Assembly: GCA_949752795.1 (NCBI GenBank)
Contig: OX457061.1
Location: 43,556,338-43,620,337, forward strand
Direction of reading: 5' to 3'
Source of the DNA: Hyperoodon ampullatus
Lineage: Eukaryota > Chordata > Mammalia > Artiodactyla > Ziphiidae
Length of the DNA stretch: 64,000 bases
In this document: piece after piece, positions 45,480 through 58,357 of the stretch
Numbering within the stretch: the stretch's first letter is position 1
How the letters are laid out: every line of letters begins with the position of its first letter
Program-made: the position numbers and the translations under genes
Notes under the pieces: generated by a model
What the model was told of the DNA's origin: nothing
The model's input: only the letters and a program-made list of their open reading frames with translations
Database searches by the model: none

Positions 45480-45715
45480 TTCAAGCACCGGCTCTCAGAG
45501 CCAGCCTACCTGAATTCAAATCCTGGTGTTACCACTTGTTACCTAGGTAACCTGGGGCAAGCCCCTCAGTCATTCTGTTCCTCAGTTTCCTAACCTTTCA
45601 AATAGGAGCAATATTAGCTTCTGCCTCATAGGATTGTTGGGAGAACATGAAGCACTTAAAACAGGGCTTGGCACACAGCTGGAAATCAACGCCTATTAAC
45701 TATGGCTACCTTTTA
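45480..45715 (+). mobile_element. MIR SINE, near full length
   Basis: CACCGGCTCTCAGAGCCAGC, CCTGAATTCAAATCCTGGTG, CTTGTTACCTAGGTAACCTG, TCAGTTTCCTAACCTTTCAA and AGGGCTTGGCACACAGCTGG run through MIR from head to tail. It is the best-preserved MIR in the window. Confidence 0.88.
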
Positions 45716-46539
45716 GATCCTATGGTAAATATTGCTTTAAAATGTCTTAGAAAAGGTGGTAACAACAGTAAAAGTACCTTAAATTAAGTGCTGGTAAAAA
45801 CTTCAATGCCACTTACTTAAAATGATTTAACAAGAAAAAAGCCCAAATTACCAAATATTTCCTAAATAAATGAAATTTTATTATTTCAAACATGACCAAT
45901 CATGTGTTGCCTGCTAGAGCTATCACGAAAAACTACTTCAGGAAGCAGAAAAGTTATTTGTAACCCACTGCCTGTAAATACTTGTTTCTAAGGGAACTTG
46001 AAGCAAGTCTTTCCTTTCAAACAATCTCTCAGCCAATTTGTTTGTTATTTTTATTCTTAGGCAAAGATTTTCAAATGGATAATTCAAAAGTCAGTTAATG
46101 GAGACCCCCACCCAAATGATTGAAAATTCTGAATTAATGAAGTGAGAACAAAAGAGGAAGACCATATTTGGGACATGACCTTCAATGCTTTTCTTCTAGA
46201 ACCCTCAAACTACAGAGTATCATTCGAACTCATTGAATAATCATAATATAGGCCCGAACAGACCATGTCCTCTTATTTTATCAAAACCAAATCTGATTAT
46301 GATCAATGTGCAAGAATCACCTGGAGGGAATCTAGGAACAGAATTAGGATATCTCCTGAGAAAGCTCCAAAGTGGTCTTCACTGCTTGGATCACATCCAG
46401 AATGACCCAGGGAGGGAAGTTCCCCTTCATTTAGACTCTGTTATTTGTACCCACACAATCGCCGTATGACCAATACACGCAAATGAGTCTGTGATTCCAG
46501 GGCATCTACGGAGGCACACCCAAGCGCAGTGCAAACCCA
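45716..46539. other. Unassigned sequence
   Basis: No repeat or gene recognised. Confidence 0.45.
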
Positions 46540-46755
46540 CGTCCTTCCAAGTATTTTTATTAGTGCTACCAAGTGCCCCCCAACGTGCACCATCTCATTC
46601 AACTCTCATAGGAGTCCAGTGAGGAGGCACTACTACTCTCATCATCATCTGAGGAATGGAGTCATGAAATAGCTTTCCCAAGGTCATTCAGTTGGTGAGC
46701 AAAGCTGGGATTCAAACCTGCATAGTCTGTGTCCAATGCCTACCACCTCAAATTA
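46540..46755 (-). mobile_element. MIR SINE
   Basis: CACCATCTCATTCAACTCTC, TCCCAAGGTCATTCAGTTGG and CTGGGATTCAAACCTGCATA match reversed MIR. Confidence 0.75.
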
Positions 46756-47914
46756 CCATACAACTTTCCAATGGCCAAAAAAACCTGTTCTCAGCTCAGC
46801 AAATTTAAAAGGGCCTTTAGAGAAAGCACAAGTCACCAGCACTAACCAGGCTCTTTGAAGAGAGTCAGCATACTTGGCTCAGAAAAACATCAGGTCACGT
46901 TTTTCTAATCCCTAAGTCTTCGATTTGGAGCAAAAACCTTTGCAAGGTTACAAGAAGGTGAAAGCAGTCTCAAATGAATCAGAGCTTGGAACCTTGCTTT
47001 TAGCTCCTATCTGAAAAGGGGAAAATGAGGAAGAGGCAGTGTGGCCAGGCAGGAAATGGAGACCAAAGGAGTGTGAAGTACGGGCACCAGGTTAACAGTC
47101 AAGGTTCAAGATGGCACCTTATCTCCATGCCCACTTGTCTTCCTCTCTCTCCCCCTTCCATGAAGCACAGGTCATCATGTTCATTTGACCACAGAGTTAC
47201 TTAGAATGGAGGGGCAGAACACCAAGTATACTCCTTCAGGAACCCGAGTCATTCCACGTTTTGAAAATACCAAAGAATTTCTCACTGGATATAAGTTTTA
47301 TTTTTTTAATTCCCTTAAGCTTTTCTGTTGTGTTTTAGGATTGCCTTTTAGCCAATGAGAATAGATCTGATGCAGGAATCAGTAAACCATAAATGTATAA
47401 CTCACATTGATGAAAATCTTAAAAGTCGTATTTTTAGAAGAGATTTATTCCAGAATCTACAGTGGGTTTGGGACTCCCCCCAAACTCCCAGTGACATTTC
47501 TCACACTTTCTTCTAACACCTTTAGTCTTGGACACCACCAACGACACACGGGGTGATGGTATGTATTTGAAGAAGGGGGGAAACATACAAGTCCCTACAG
47601 AGAATGCAAGACACGTGGAGATAAATTATAAAATTTTATTGGTTTGTTAAAAAAAATGAATGAATTCAGCAAGTACATTTATGGTCTATCCACATTGTTA
47701 AAAAGCACTTAAAAATAAAATAAAAATGATTATCCATTATTTACAGGAAACATGAAAAAAATGACTTTAAGACCTGGAACATTATGGGGAAAAAAACAGG
47801 GCATGAGAATGATTCACAAGCTGCCTATATGGATTACAGCAAATGGATCTGAACACGAAATGAGGATTTGTCTTTCTCTGGAGTCTTGCTATTTTTTTCC
47901 TTTTTGTCTTTTCA
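46756..47914. other. Unassigned sequence
   Basis: No repeat or gene recognised over about 1.2 kb. Confidence 0.45.
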
Positions 47915-48010
47915 GCTTCATTGAGGTATAATCAACAAAGAAAATTGTAAGATATTGAAAGTGTACAGTGTGATGATTTGACATATGTATACATTGTGAA
48001 TAGAATCTCT
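47915..48010 (-). mobile_element. Old L1 3' end fragment
   Basis: CAGCTTCATTGAGGTATAAT, GAAAGTGTACAGTGTGATGA and TTTGACATATGTATACATTG are the reversed 3' end of an old L1M element. Confidence 0.75.
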
Positions 48011-49944
48011 TGCTATTTTATATTTGTTTATAGAAGCTCCATTCATAAATAGACTTAAAATAAAGGTGGTGAAAATCTCTGTTCTTTTCTTTGCCTTTCA
48101 CACACTTATTTTTCTGTGAAAACTAAGACTCCTGACATAGCCAATGTCAACCCATCTTGGGTGCTCACTAATGACCAGCCCAAGGCTCCAAGCCACATTA
48201 GCCTGAATTAAACTCAGGGTGATTTCTCTGTCAAAATCAGATGGCTGGGAGGCCCCTTTGTTCCTGAAGACCAAAACAAGGAAATGGGCTAACTTGAGAT
48301 GAAAACTGCCTTCTGTAACAACCGTTTTCATGTCCCTTTCTGGATTGGGAGCTCTGTTAACTTAATTCAGCCTGGCAGCACCCTGCAGAAAATTACATTC
48401 TTGCCCTGTCCAGCAGGGTCCTTAACCTTCCCAGGTGCCCTTGAATAAACCTGACATGGTTTGCAGGTGCTGTAGGTGTGTGAACACAACAGAACACACT
48501 TAATAGAATGGCTACCTCTGTCCTAGTTTCCTAGGAGTCCATTCTGCTGAGTGGCAGAACCCCAAGGGGTCCGCCAACCTTGACCACACAGGAATGGCAC
48601 AGCACACGTGGCTGCATGCAGCAACCCTGTGAAGACCCTGCATTTTATGGAATCTGTCTGTTACCTAGAGTCTGGACAAAAGAAGATGAAATGAGCTTCT
48701 ATTGTAGTGGGAGGAAATTAGATGAAAACAAAGGGAGCAGTTCTAGAACAGAAAACAATAGAGCAGGTGAAAGCGGAAATCATCCACTCTCGGGTGGAGG
48801 GAGAGAAGAGTTAGTATCAGTCCCTGTTACTGCTTTAATTCCATTTTGCAATGGGGAAAAAAAAAAAAAAAAGGTGTGTGCAAAGCAACCAATAAAGCAA
48901 ATAAAAATAAACTCTCAGTTTGTCATGGAGTCAATTTAGTGTTAGAGAGAGAGAAAAGAGCCAAGGTTTTTAAGACAATCAAGAAAAAAAAAAGAGGAGA
49001 GGAAAAGCATGAGCGCCTCCATCATGCTGGCCCTCACTCCTGGCAGTAACCTGAATTCCTGCCTGTACTCTTTGAGCTGTTTACTCCTACAGCTGCTGAA
49101 TCCTGATGGCCTGTGCTCTGTCTGAGGGGGAGCTGCAAGCTTCAACCACTCTGGGTGTGATTCAGGATTACCTGAAGGACTTGGAGCTAAAAGCAAAGCT
49201 CTGGGTTCTGCATTGCGGGCTTGGAGCTGGGATTGTTCACGTCTCATCTCTTCTCCCTGCTCTTGGAAAGAAGACTCCGTGGGTCAAAATGAAACCAGTC
49301 CCTGCTGGAGACCAGGAGGGAAAATCCTTGAATCCGACTGTCTCTAAAGTATGTGGGGGTTCACTTCGCCTGTTGAGAGATGGACCTCCTTTGGCCTCAG
49401 ACTGATGTATCACATGATGACAGTGGGAGTTTCTTCATCTTTCTCAGCTGCCTCGGAGGGTCTCAGTGGGACCCGATTCAAGATACAGGACCTGAACCAT
49501 GCCTCTTGAAGATGACACACCTGTTTTTCATTTACCAATGGCCCTATCGGTATGTTAAGGACACCCATGAAATGGGGCCATGTGCTTTCCCATCTGAACC
49601 TGGCTGCCCCTGAGAGGACCAAGCGAACCAAGCGACATGAACACTGGTGAAAAGAAAGTTGTGTCAGACAAAACAGGAAGTAGGACTCACTAGGTGCCTT
49701 GGCCGCGTGGAAGTGGGGCCCACTGGGGGATTGGGGGAAAGCATTACTACAAGAGAGTTCCAGGCAGGGTGAGAGAGCCAAGGTCCCAGCTAGCGAAGCT
49801 ATAAGACAGCCCCAAATTAAGTGACATGCTGCAGATCCCTGGGTTGCTAAACTCAAGGGTACTAAAGCACTCGACGGCGGTGCCAGGAAGTGTGTTAGCA
49901 AAGGCAAGATAGCGGGATACGTTAAGAGAACAATGATCTTGCTT
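48011..49944. other. Unassigned sequence, about 1.9 kb
   Basis: No repeat or gene recognised. There is a run of 17 A at 48856-48872. The 165-codon minus-strand ORF at 49410-49907 shows no domain and overlaps other ORFs on both strands. Confidence 0.45.
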
Positions 49945-50200
49945 TAAGACCAGAGTAACAAACTGGCAGCCCACAGACATGTTTTGTTGCCCTACATAAT
50001 GTTTTAAAAATAACTGAGCCAACTTTTTAAAAATAGGGACATTTCAGATAAAATGTCCAGGTTTCAAATTTCTCTTAAAGAATCAGAAGGTTTGGAAATT
50101 TGGGCCTATCCCTGGGAGGCATGAGTTGGCTGGGTCTAGGTGACAGCTGCCCCACTGGAGCGGAGGGTGTTCACTTATCCGGCCCACGTTGTTCATTTAG
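49945..50200 (+). mobile_element. hAT-like repeat, unnamed family, copy C
   Basis: CAAACTGGCAGCCCACAGAC, ATGTTTTGTTGCCCTACATA, AACTTTTTAAAAATAGGGAC and TTTCTCTTAAAGAATCAGAAG parallel copies A and B, including the opening CAAA-TTGGCAGCC text of copy A. Confidence 0.6.
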
Positions 50201-53200
50201 GGTACCTGCCTCGAACTGAAATGCCACAGCCTTGTTGGAGGGTGACAGACTTGATTTCAGCAAAACTGCCGCCTTTCCTTCTTTAATGATGAAAAATGCA
50301 CAATACGTGCCTTTAGGAAGCTCGAAAACGATTCCTTATAGGGGACATCAAAAGCAAAGGATGACAGAGGTGGTCTGGAGTATAGAAATGAGAAGCTGGG
50401 TTACTGATTGAGGTCTTCAGGGATTAAAAAAAAAATGAAAAGAACACAAGACCATACAAAACCATTTTCTAATAGCCTGATGGTTTCATCGTTCCCTAGG
50501 AGATGTCAACAGCTTGTTGATAGATTCAATTGCCTTATCTGTGCACTTTTCTCCATTTTAAAACAAAAATCTACCCTGCAATTCTTTTAGCTGTTGAGGG
50601 CAAATATTCTTTTTTTTGTTTTTTTTTAGGGTCTGGGATACTTCTAAAATAGTCCTTAAACAGTTCATTGCCTTTTTATAGCTCCATGGAATAACATAAA
50701 AGCTTTAAAAAAAATTGTACCAAATGGCCGATATTTAAGAACCCTTGCCGTCCTGACAGCCTCTGCTTGGCTCTCAGTTTGAATTTCATTTTTCTTTCAG
50801 GGGGCAGGATTTCTACAATTAGCTGGCCTTTTTGTAAATCAACACTTTGGGAAAGATCAAAATCTAAGTAGTGACAGGAACAGTCATTCAACAGTGAGCA
50901 AGAAAATGGGAATTCAGAGAATATTCAGACCTCCCCATACGCAGGGTCAGCTGCCCTCACACTCAAATATCTTTTTGGAAAGACAACTTCTGAGAACAGC
51001 AGCCTGTTTATGCTTTGGAGAAACCGCCCTTCTTTCAGGAGTGGGTATAGAATAGCCAAGTCAAATGCTGTAATCCATAGGACTCCGTGAAATGTCTGCA
51101 TCAAGCAATAACATACTTAGTGGCTAATGTAAAAGATACAGTATAAAATATTCATCACGTATAACCTTTTTATATCAAGCAGTGCCTAAATGGATCCTGG
51201 TTTATTGAGATTAATGCCTTGGTTACACAGGATTCAAAACAATGTTTCCAAACATGTTGGACTAGTTAAAAAACTATAAAACCTTAAAGCTGAACTGCAA
51301 AACTTGAGTAACCATCTCCCCTCCAAAACAGGCTTTTTAAATACATCAGTAAGTTTCCAGTTCAGCCATGGCATCTATATGCAGACGCTAACAGTCAAAG
51401 CCAATTGTATTTTCAAACAAAATGCTCCAGGCCTGGCTCTGAAGTTCCCCTAACTAGAAAGGTGTGAAACGGGGCAGGGGCAGCCAAACCTCACTTCAGG
51501 ACAGGGATCCTGCCTGCTGCACACTAAGCAAAGCGTACAAAGGCCACCGTGAAGGCCAAGTGCATGAGACAGGTGTCCACATAAGACTAAGTCAGAGATG
51601 CAGGATTCTGTAGCTCTAAGGCTGCCCTTGCAGCATTGAAGCTGGACATTATAAAGCACATATTCATTAGCGACCTGCCACCTCTGTGCTGCTGGGGTCA
51701 GGAAGAACGGTCCAGCCCAGGAAAACCCAGCAGAGTGTAGTACGTTGTAGGGGGACTAGGCTTCTTAGAATATAGTCTCCTGCTCACAGCAGGCCAGCCA
51801 TTCTGCTCGCAGGCCTTTTCAGAGTAGAAAAGCTGCACTTCTGTCATGGGAACAGCATGAGATGCTGCGGCCTTCTTACTCGCCAAACTTCTAAAAAGCA
51901 GGTGGATCACAGAGGTCAAATAAAAGGACATATGCACCATATGCATATATTTCACTCTTTTTCTGGAACTGACTATGACTAACTGAAATCCACAGCCCCT
52001 GACCAAATAGCTTTTTCTTTTCTTTTTTGTTTTTTTTTTTTTTTACCTGGTGATAAACTTTAAGGAAATCGTTACTGTTGACTGCATGGCTCTGGACCTT
52101 CATGACCAGTGAAGGAATGAACCTCTCAGGGATACCCCCGAGTCCCCACAGCGATGGTGGATATGCCCTTAACTCTTTAGTCACTGCATTCTAGGTGGAA
52201 AAGTGAAACTTTTTGAATTCAGTACTGATTAAACAACAGCAGAAAACAATGCTAAAATTCATGTTAAATGGAGATTAGACGGTTTAGTGTGTACTTACAC
52301 CTGTCCCTAAATTTAGATTTTTTTAAACTTTGCAGTTCACCTTTAATAAACAGAAACATTGAAAATCAATACATTTCCAGTATGGTCAAACAGCACACCT
52401 TTCCAAAGAGAAGCACAATCCGATGGCATTTCATTTCCATTTTGTATTTGAACGATCGTGAGAACAAAAGAGAAGCATTAATTTAAGATGTTATCTTGAC
52501 TTTCTTAGCTGCCTGTGAGCTGTCTCTGCATTGGTGTCCCCCATTCACAGCTCACAGCACCTGCAGGCTTCGTGCAGTGTCTCCTGCAAACACCACCCAC
52601 ATCTACCAGAAAACCCCAGATCAGTGGCACTTCCCGGGAGAAGCCAATGCCAGCCCCAAAAGTCCAGCTTACAAGGCAGCATCAACCAACAAGCACCACA
52701 GCCCCCTTCTCTGTCTTTTCCTTTATTTCAGCTACCCATCCAGTGGGATCTTATGAAACAAAACAAAACCTAAAAGAAACACAAAATAAAACATAAGTCA
52801 TGCTCAAAAGAAAAATCAATGGAAATTAACATGCAAGTACAGTCACTATTAAAAGAATATAATAAATAAAAATCAAAATTAAGACACAACATGGAATATG
52901 CTTGAAAACGTAAATACAATATAATTACAAAACAGAAATCAGGAGAAAATGGGAGTCTCATTACCGAGTAACTTAGTTTTAAACTTAAAACCGATTTTAC
53001 GTGGCACATGAAACACAGGAAAGAAGTGCAAAGGATTTCTGCACACGGTTCCACCCACAACTGTATCAGATGTTAACATCTTAATTTAAGGAGGAGAAAT
53101 CTGTGCACAACATAAGATGACTCCTGAGTAATTTTTATATATAGGGAAAAAAATAAAATTCAACAACTAATATCTACCCAAATTCTCATTTTCTTTTCCC

Positions 53201-53504
53201 ACCTATAAAACCAAGTTATTCCTAAAATAACTGATTAATTACTCAGCCATATCAGAGAACTGGCTGGCTTTAACCAGTACAATATTGAGCCCACACGAAG
53301 ATTTAGATTCTTTTTCAGAAATCCTACTATTAAATAATTAACCGCCTATATTTAAGTACCATACCATACCTATGGCACATATATATAATCTATTACATAG
53401 CATATGGTATACAACATGAAGTATGTTGTATGTATATACATTACTTACACAATATAAGACATATAGTGTCTAGTACATATAATATATAAAACATATATAA
53501 TACT
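50201..53504. other. Long unassigned, repeat-poor interval
   Basis: About 3.3 kb in which I recognise no interspersed repeat and no gene. A poly-T run with interruptions lies at 52014-52044. A 9-bp stem (ATACAACAT, GAAGT loop, ATGTTGTAT) is at 53409-53431 in very AT-rich text. Small ORFs (up to 102 codons) have no domains. Confidence 0.5.
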
Positions 53505-53640
53505 TAACATCAATTAATTCTACAAACATTTACTGAGGACCGATCAAACAGTAGACACTGTAATGCATGATGCAAAAATAAAGAAAATGGATTCCTTGAC
53601 TTCAAATACTTCATTGGCCACAGATGGAGAAAGATGAGGG
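53505..53640 (-). mobile_element. L2 LINE 3' end
   Basis: TCAATTAATTCTACAAACAT, TTACTGAGGACCGATCAAAC and GATTCCTTGACTTCAAATAC fit the reversed L2 end. Confidence 0.65.
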
Positions 53641-53654
53641 AATAACTTACACAA

Positions 53655-53875
53655 TAGATAACAGCTAATCTACTTTCTGTGGGGCTGTCTTCTAAGCTCT
53701 TTGCCAAATCAGCCCTTTTAATGTCACTACAACCCTAGGAGATAGGTTCTATTATTGCACTCTCTTTACTGGTGAGAAAACTGAGGCCCAGAGAGTGAAG
53801 CAGCTTGCTCAAGGTTAGATAGGTAGTGTGTGATGGAGCTCAGGTTCTGACCCAGGAGCTCTGATGACCCTGCCA
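53655..53875 (-). mobile_element. MIR SINE
   Basis: TTCTAAGCTCTTTGCCAAAT, GAGAAAACTGAGGCCCAGAG, AGCAGCTTGCTCAAGGTTAG and TCAGGTTCTGACCCAGGAGC match reversed MIR. Confidence 0.85.
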
Positions 53876-56454
53876 TGACCTTATGTGGAGGGGCAAACTC
53901 TCTGTGAGCTTGCCTATGAAAACCCGGCAGGAACAGGGAAGGGTCTATCACATAGAATTCTGTGGGTAATGTGTATGAATCTTCATCAGATTCCTAAGGG
54001 ACAAAATAGATGACATCATAGTAGAAATCCCCAAGACGTTTCCAAGACGTTTTAAAGTTCAGCTTTGGAAGATGCTTCTAAACCCTACCCTCCAGACTCT
54101 CGATCTTCCTCAACCTGATGTCTGGTCTGCCAGCTGCTGGTGTCATCTGCCTCCAGAGCTGTCATTACCATCATTAATCTGTATCATCATTTACTACAAC
54201 ACTAAAAGAGTCCACGTAGCTTAATTTCCATGGCATTTCTCTCTCTCGCCCCTCCAAGTCTCAGGAAAATAACTGGGGACAGAGGCCAAACATTGTTTAT
54301 GGATTTAATCTCACACAAAGCACTGAGAATTTAGGAAGTACACAGTGGCACTGATTAAGTCTCCTTCATATCTGTCTCCAGTCTCTTTCTAAAAGTTCAG
54401 CCTCCAGGCAAACACAAGCAGCACTAGTTTAAGAGTGCTTTATGGCACGTAGCTTGAGCGCACCAAATGAACTAACCAAACACCGTAGCTACCCTTTCAG
54501 GTTTTAAGAGAGTGGACCTCAAATTCCTTCCCACTGAAACAAGTGGATTGATATGAAGATGCCAAGTTCGCCAATAAAAACAGGAAACACTTGGTGATAC
54601 AAATAGAAGACATCACCCCTAAACGAAATGATTTGTTGATTCAATATACCAGTTTCTCTGCACATGCAATTTTGAAGGGTTTATTTGATGAAAATAACAG
54701 AACAGATTAAACTGCTAATGCAAATCTTCTTTCCACTGGGTTATTATGGTACAAGAACTTGAAAAGTGTACCGATGTCAGAGTGTTTAATCAGAGCCAGG
54801 CAGCTCTTCCTTTGCTTCTATTTGCCACTTTCTTCTGCCATGAACTTCCCCAACCTCCACTACAGGCTCTTTAATTATTCCAATTGGGAGACACAATTTG
54901 CTTGGCTAGATGCAAGCTCTCTCAGACTGCCATTCACTCAGGCTGCAACAGCATTTTCTCCATCTAAGTTGATGTCGTGTCCCTCTCTAACCTTCTTCTG
55001 CTTTGCCTTTGCACTCTTCTCAGAGACACACATCTCAGCTCCACACACCCATGCAAGAAAAGCAAGTGAAGCCACCCTAAAAAACACACTCGATGACTTT
55101 CTTGAGGAAAAGCCAACTTGTTATAATGATAAGCAATATGCAGTGTCTGTGTTCAAAGCATCACTTATACCACCCCTCACCTCAAGGAAGGCACATCAGC
55201 CTCCTCTCCATACCCCTGATTTTCACATACTGTTGATACACTTAAGATACGCCACCATCTCATGAAAAGTTAGTTGGATTTAAAGACTTGACTATTTATA
55301 AGGAAATGCATCCAATGCTTCATGTTTCCAAGGGGTTGACAGTAAAATTCAATTAGGGCCCCAATCTACCTACCGGGATCTTATGACTTATGCCCTCTCA
55401 TGATATAAGAAACTCACAAAAGGGGCCACAAAATGATATAAAACAATAGATAATTATTTTCTCCTAGTGAGGGGGAAAGTTTTTAGACCACAACAAATGG
55501 CTGAACATCTTGTGGGTTTAGCAGCCAAATGAGCTGTCTAGCTTCTGAGCCTGAAATATAGATATTTTGACAATGTGACATTATGAAGCGTTTGCAGAAT
55601 TCCGATGGTGTACGGTAGTTATCGTGACAACAGCTCCTTTATCAAAAACAACTCTAGAGAAACTCTGCCACCACTGCTTACACTTAGTTGAGCTAAATAA
55701 GAACAAGGATAAAGCAGGTGCTGAATGAGAAATGTGATGTAAAGTTGAAAGCAGAGAAGAAAAACCCGGATGTGTCTCTGCTATTTGCTGATTCCGGATC
55801 TGCTCACTGACCTCTCCAAAGGGAAGGACTGGGGGGCTGAAGGTCAGTGAAGCACTGTGCTTTCTTTGCCATTGGCTTCTGACTCATTTAGATTTCTTTA
55901 CATTCAACGTGCACACATTTTCCTCCTATTACTCAGAAGCAATCAGCCATAAAATGGCAAGGATCTGCAGTACATTTAAATTAACAGCAATTTATCTGGA
56001 GCAAAAAGGAAAACTGCTGAATCGAAAGGATGCAAAGGGAGCGGAAGAAAGATGCAGCTGCAATCTAAAAAAGCAAATCTTATCACATTTGTCTTTGGAG
56101 AAGTAGAAAATGGCCAGCTTGGTGTCTGCAGGGCATGGTGCCACTTTGGAGACAGGATGGTGGCTAGGGTGCCAGGATAGCAGCTCACCTTCATTGGAAA
56201 GCAAAGCAAAGCAAATGTCCCCAGAGCCTTCTGGAAAATGTTTACCAGGTAAAAATCAGAGAATATACTCCTGTGTTCTCATAGTATTGGGTACTTAGGA
56301 AATGGTGGGGGCAAAAGGTTTCCTGCACAATGTTAGACTTGAGCCAGGTGCAATTCCATTTTATTTCAGCACCTGGGCTTAAATCCCGATTGTCCTAACT
56401 TGACATCTGTGGAACATTTAATATCTGTTGGTTGTTGCATCAACTAGCCCTTGC
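53876..56454. other. Unassigned sequence, about 2.6 kb
   Basis: No repeat recognised. A short tandem CCAAGACGTTT x2 lies at 54031-54052. The longest ORF (54759-55265, plus, 168 codons) has no signal, domain, motif or splice pattern that I recognise. I do not call it a gene. Confidence 0.45.
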
Positions 56455-56580
56455 TGTCATGTTTTTTCAATTTTATTTTATAGGTGACTCAGCCCGAATG
56501 GCTGTTGTGATATGTCCAAGATCACCCAGGAACAGAGTGAGAGCTGAAATCTAAACCTCTGGATGGTCAGTCCATCTTTT
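56455..56580 (-). mobile_element. MIR SINE fragment (probable)
   Basis: TTATAGGTGACTCAGCCCGA, ATGTCCAAGATCACCCAGGA and GTGAGAGCTGAAATCTAAAC fit degraded reversed MIR. Confidence 0.5.
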
Positions 56581-56689
56581 AAAATGGTATCACCTGCACC
56601 TGTAGCAGAAATTTCCCAATAGGTAAGTTTAGGTCCTAGTACTTTCTTCTCTGCACTCATTCCAAAAGTTGCTTGACCATTCTTCAAAC

Positions 56690-57005
56690 ACCCCTTTTGC
56701 TTCCTAAGGATGTTCCTTTTGTCTACCCACCATCACGTCTCCTAAGATCTCCTTCCACCAAGCAAGCCTTCACCATTCTTGAGGATCCAGTGTAAAAGCC
56801 ATCTCCTACGAGAATTTAGTTCACCCCCTCTTAACTTCTCTGGCATTCTCTTCCATTCATTCACATGTTCTTTTTCTGTACTTTTGCTAAACTCGTATTT
56901 CTTTTCTGTTTACTTTCCTGCATCTCAGATTTTAAGCACAGGAGGGCAGAGAGAGCACATCTCCATATCTTCTATGCCCTAAGCTGCCTCGCATGCTACT
57001 AAGGA
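56690..57005 (+). mobile_element. L2-like LINE fragment (weak)
   Basis: AGCAAGCCTTCACCATTCTT, CAGATTTTAAGCACAGGAGG and CATCTCCATATCTTCTATGC have the feel of the L2 3' end, but the terminal motif is lost. Confidence 0.35.
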
Positions 57006-58357
57006 CAGAATGCATTTTAAGTTTTAGCATAGTAATATCTAAACTCTGAGTTTTATTGGAGAACTTTGATGGACTTGATAACAGAACCAAAATGGAAGAG
57101 AGGAGAGGAGACAATACAATGTAGGGTCCACTGCTTCTCATTGGCAACTGGGTTAATCAAATCACTTCAAAGCTTCCTGTACAAAATCACACATTTGGTC
57201 AGAAGTGTACTGAAGCTTGCAGAGTTAGACACAAGAACACCCAGTAAGTGCCTCCTGAAGCATTTTAAGTTCCTGGGGAAAAAAGGGCTAGACTTAGTTC
57301 ATTCTAATTCTCATGATGATCAAAATTATGGGGTGTGGGAATGGGAAAAAGGAAGCTGTTGTCCATTTGTTAGCTGGACACAAAAAACTAAAGTAAATGG
57401 CTGAGGATGGTCAGCATAGCTTTTAAAGCTCTGGTTTGACTTTGCAAAATGAAGTTTAGTTATGAGCTGAAAATTAAAGCAGGAAACACAAAGTTCTTGG
57501 CAAAGCTCGAATATGTAAGGAAAGCAAAAGCCACTGCACAATTAAAATTCACTGATTCTAAGGAGGATGTGATCTGATCAGCAGGGCCTTATGAAAAGTG
57601 TCCTGATGAAAAGTGTCCAAGGCCACAAGCACTACCATGTCAGGGATTTCACATAGGATGGGGAGTTTATCCAAAGACTCAGGCCATTGTCGTTATCTGG
57701 GGAATCACCTAAAAGTGCTGTAGGTGGAGTAGGAAAAAAAAAGATAGAGCTTGTGGTGTCAAGGGCATTAAAATACTCAGAAGGCTTTCACTACAACCAC
57801 AGTGAGAAACCCAAATCAATCTGTGGTTCTCCTGTGGGGTGTGTCTTGCTTTCTGGCTTATGACAATAAACATATATTGCAAAATCTATAGGGTAGCTCT
57901 TTGTAAGGTAAAATGATATCTTCTTAAAGACACTGCTTCATGATTCTCAGACCAGACACTCACCAATGACTCAAACATTCAGTGCATAAGCATGGCATTA
58001 TCAATTTCATTATAGAAGACCATGTACTTGCTGCTGTCACAAATATAAATTTGTGTCTAGATTTGTTTTTGCCAAAATACTCCAGACAGTGATTCTTCTT
58101 AGTACCTGAAGCCAGAGTACTACAATCTAGTGTCCAAATAGGAAACAAAAGACATAAAACCTATTGCTCAATTAACCTATATCTACAGAAACCAGCAAGA
58201 ACCTCAAACACACACAGAGTTGCTCGGCTCTGCTCAGTTGTGGGTGAGACCGTTGCCCACAGACCAAAATGGATCTGGAAATAAATTTCTAGAAAAGTAA
58301 ATAATGCATAACAGAAGCAAGAGAAAAGAAGTGGACATGGCTCAGCCAGAGCCTGTC
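57006..58357. other. Unassigned sequence
   Basis: No repeat or gene recognised. A 15-base tandem duplication (ATGAAAAGTGTCC twice) lies at 57591-57618. Confidence 0.45.

Noticed and set aside
48856..48872. A17 run as the end of a plus-strand retrocopy
   Set aside because: No recognisable parent gene, no AATAAA at the right distance upstream and no matching duplication found.
49410..49907. 165-codon minus-strand ORF
   Set aside because: It overlaps other ORFs on both strands, shows no domain and no exon-like signals.
52014..52044. Poly-T run as the A tail of a minus-strand processed pseudogene
   Set aside because: No polyadenylation signal, no coding remnant and no target duplication seen next to it.
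54759..55265. 168-codon plus-strand ORF in unassigned sequence
   Set aside because: The longest non-repeat ORF, but no motif, domain, splice pattern or neighbouring exon is recognisable. An ORF of this length can occur by chance in 64 kb.
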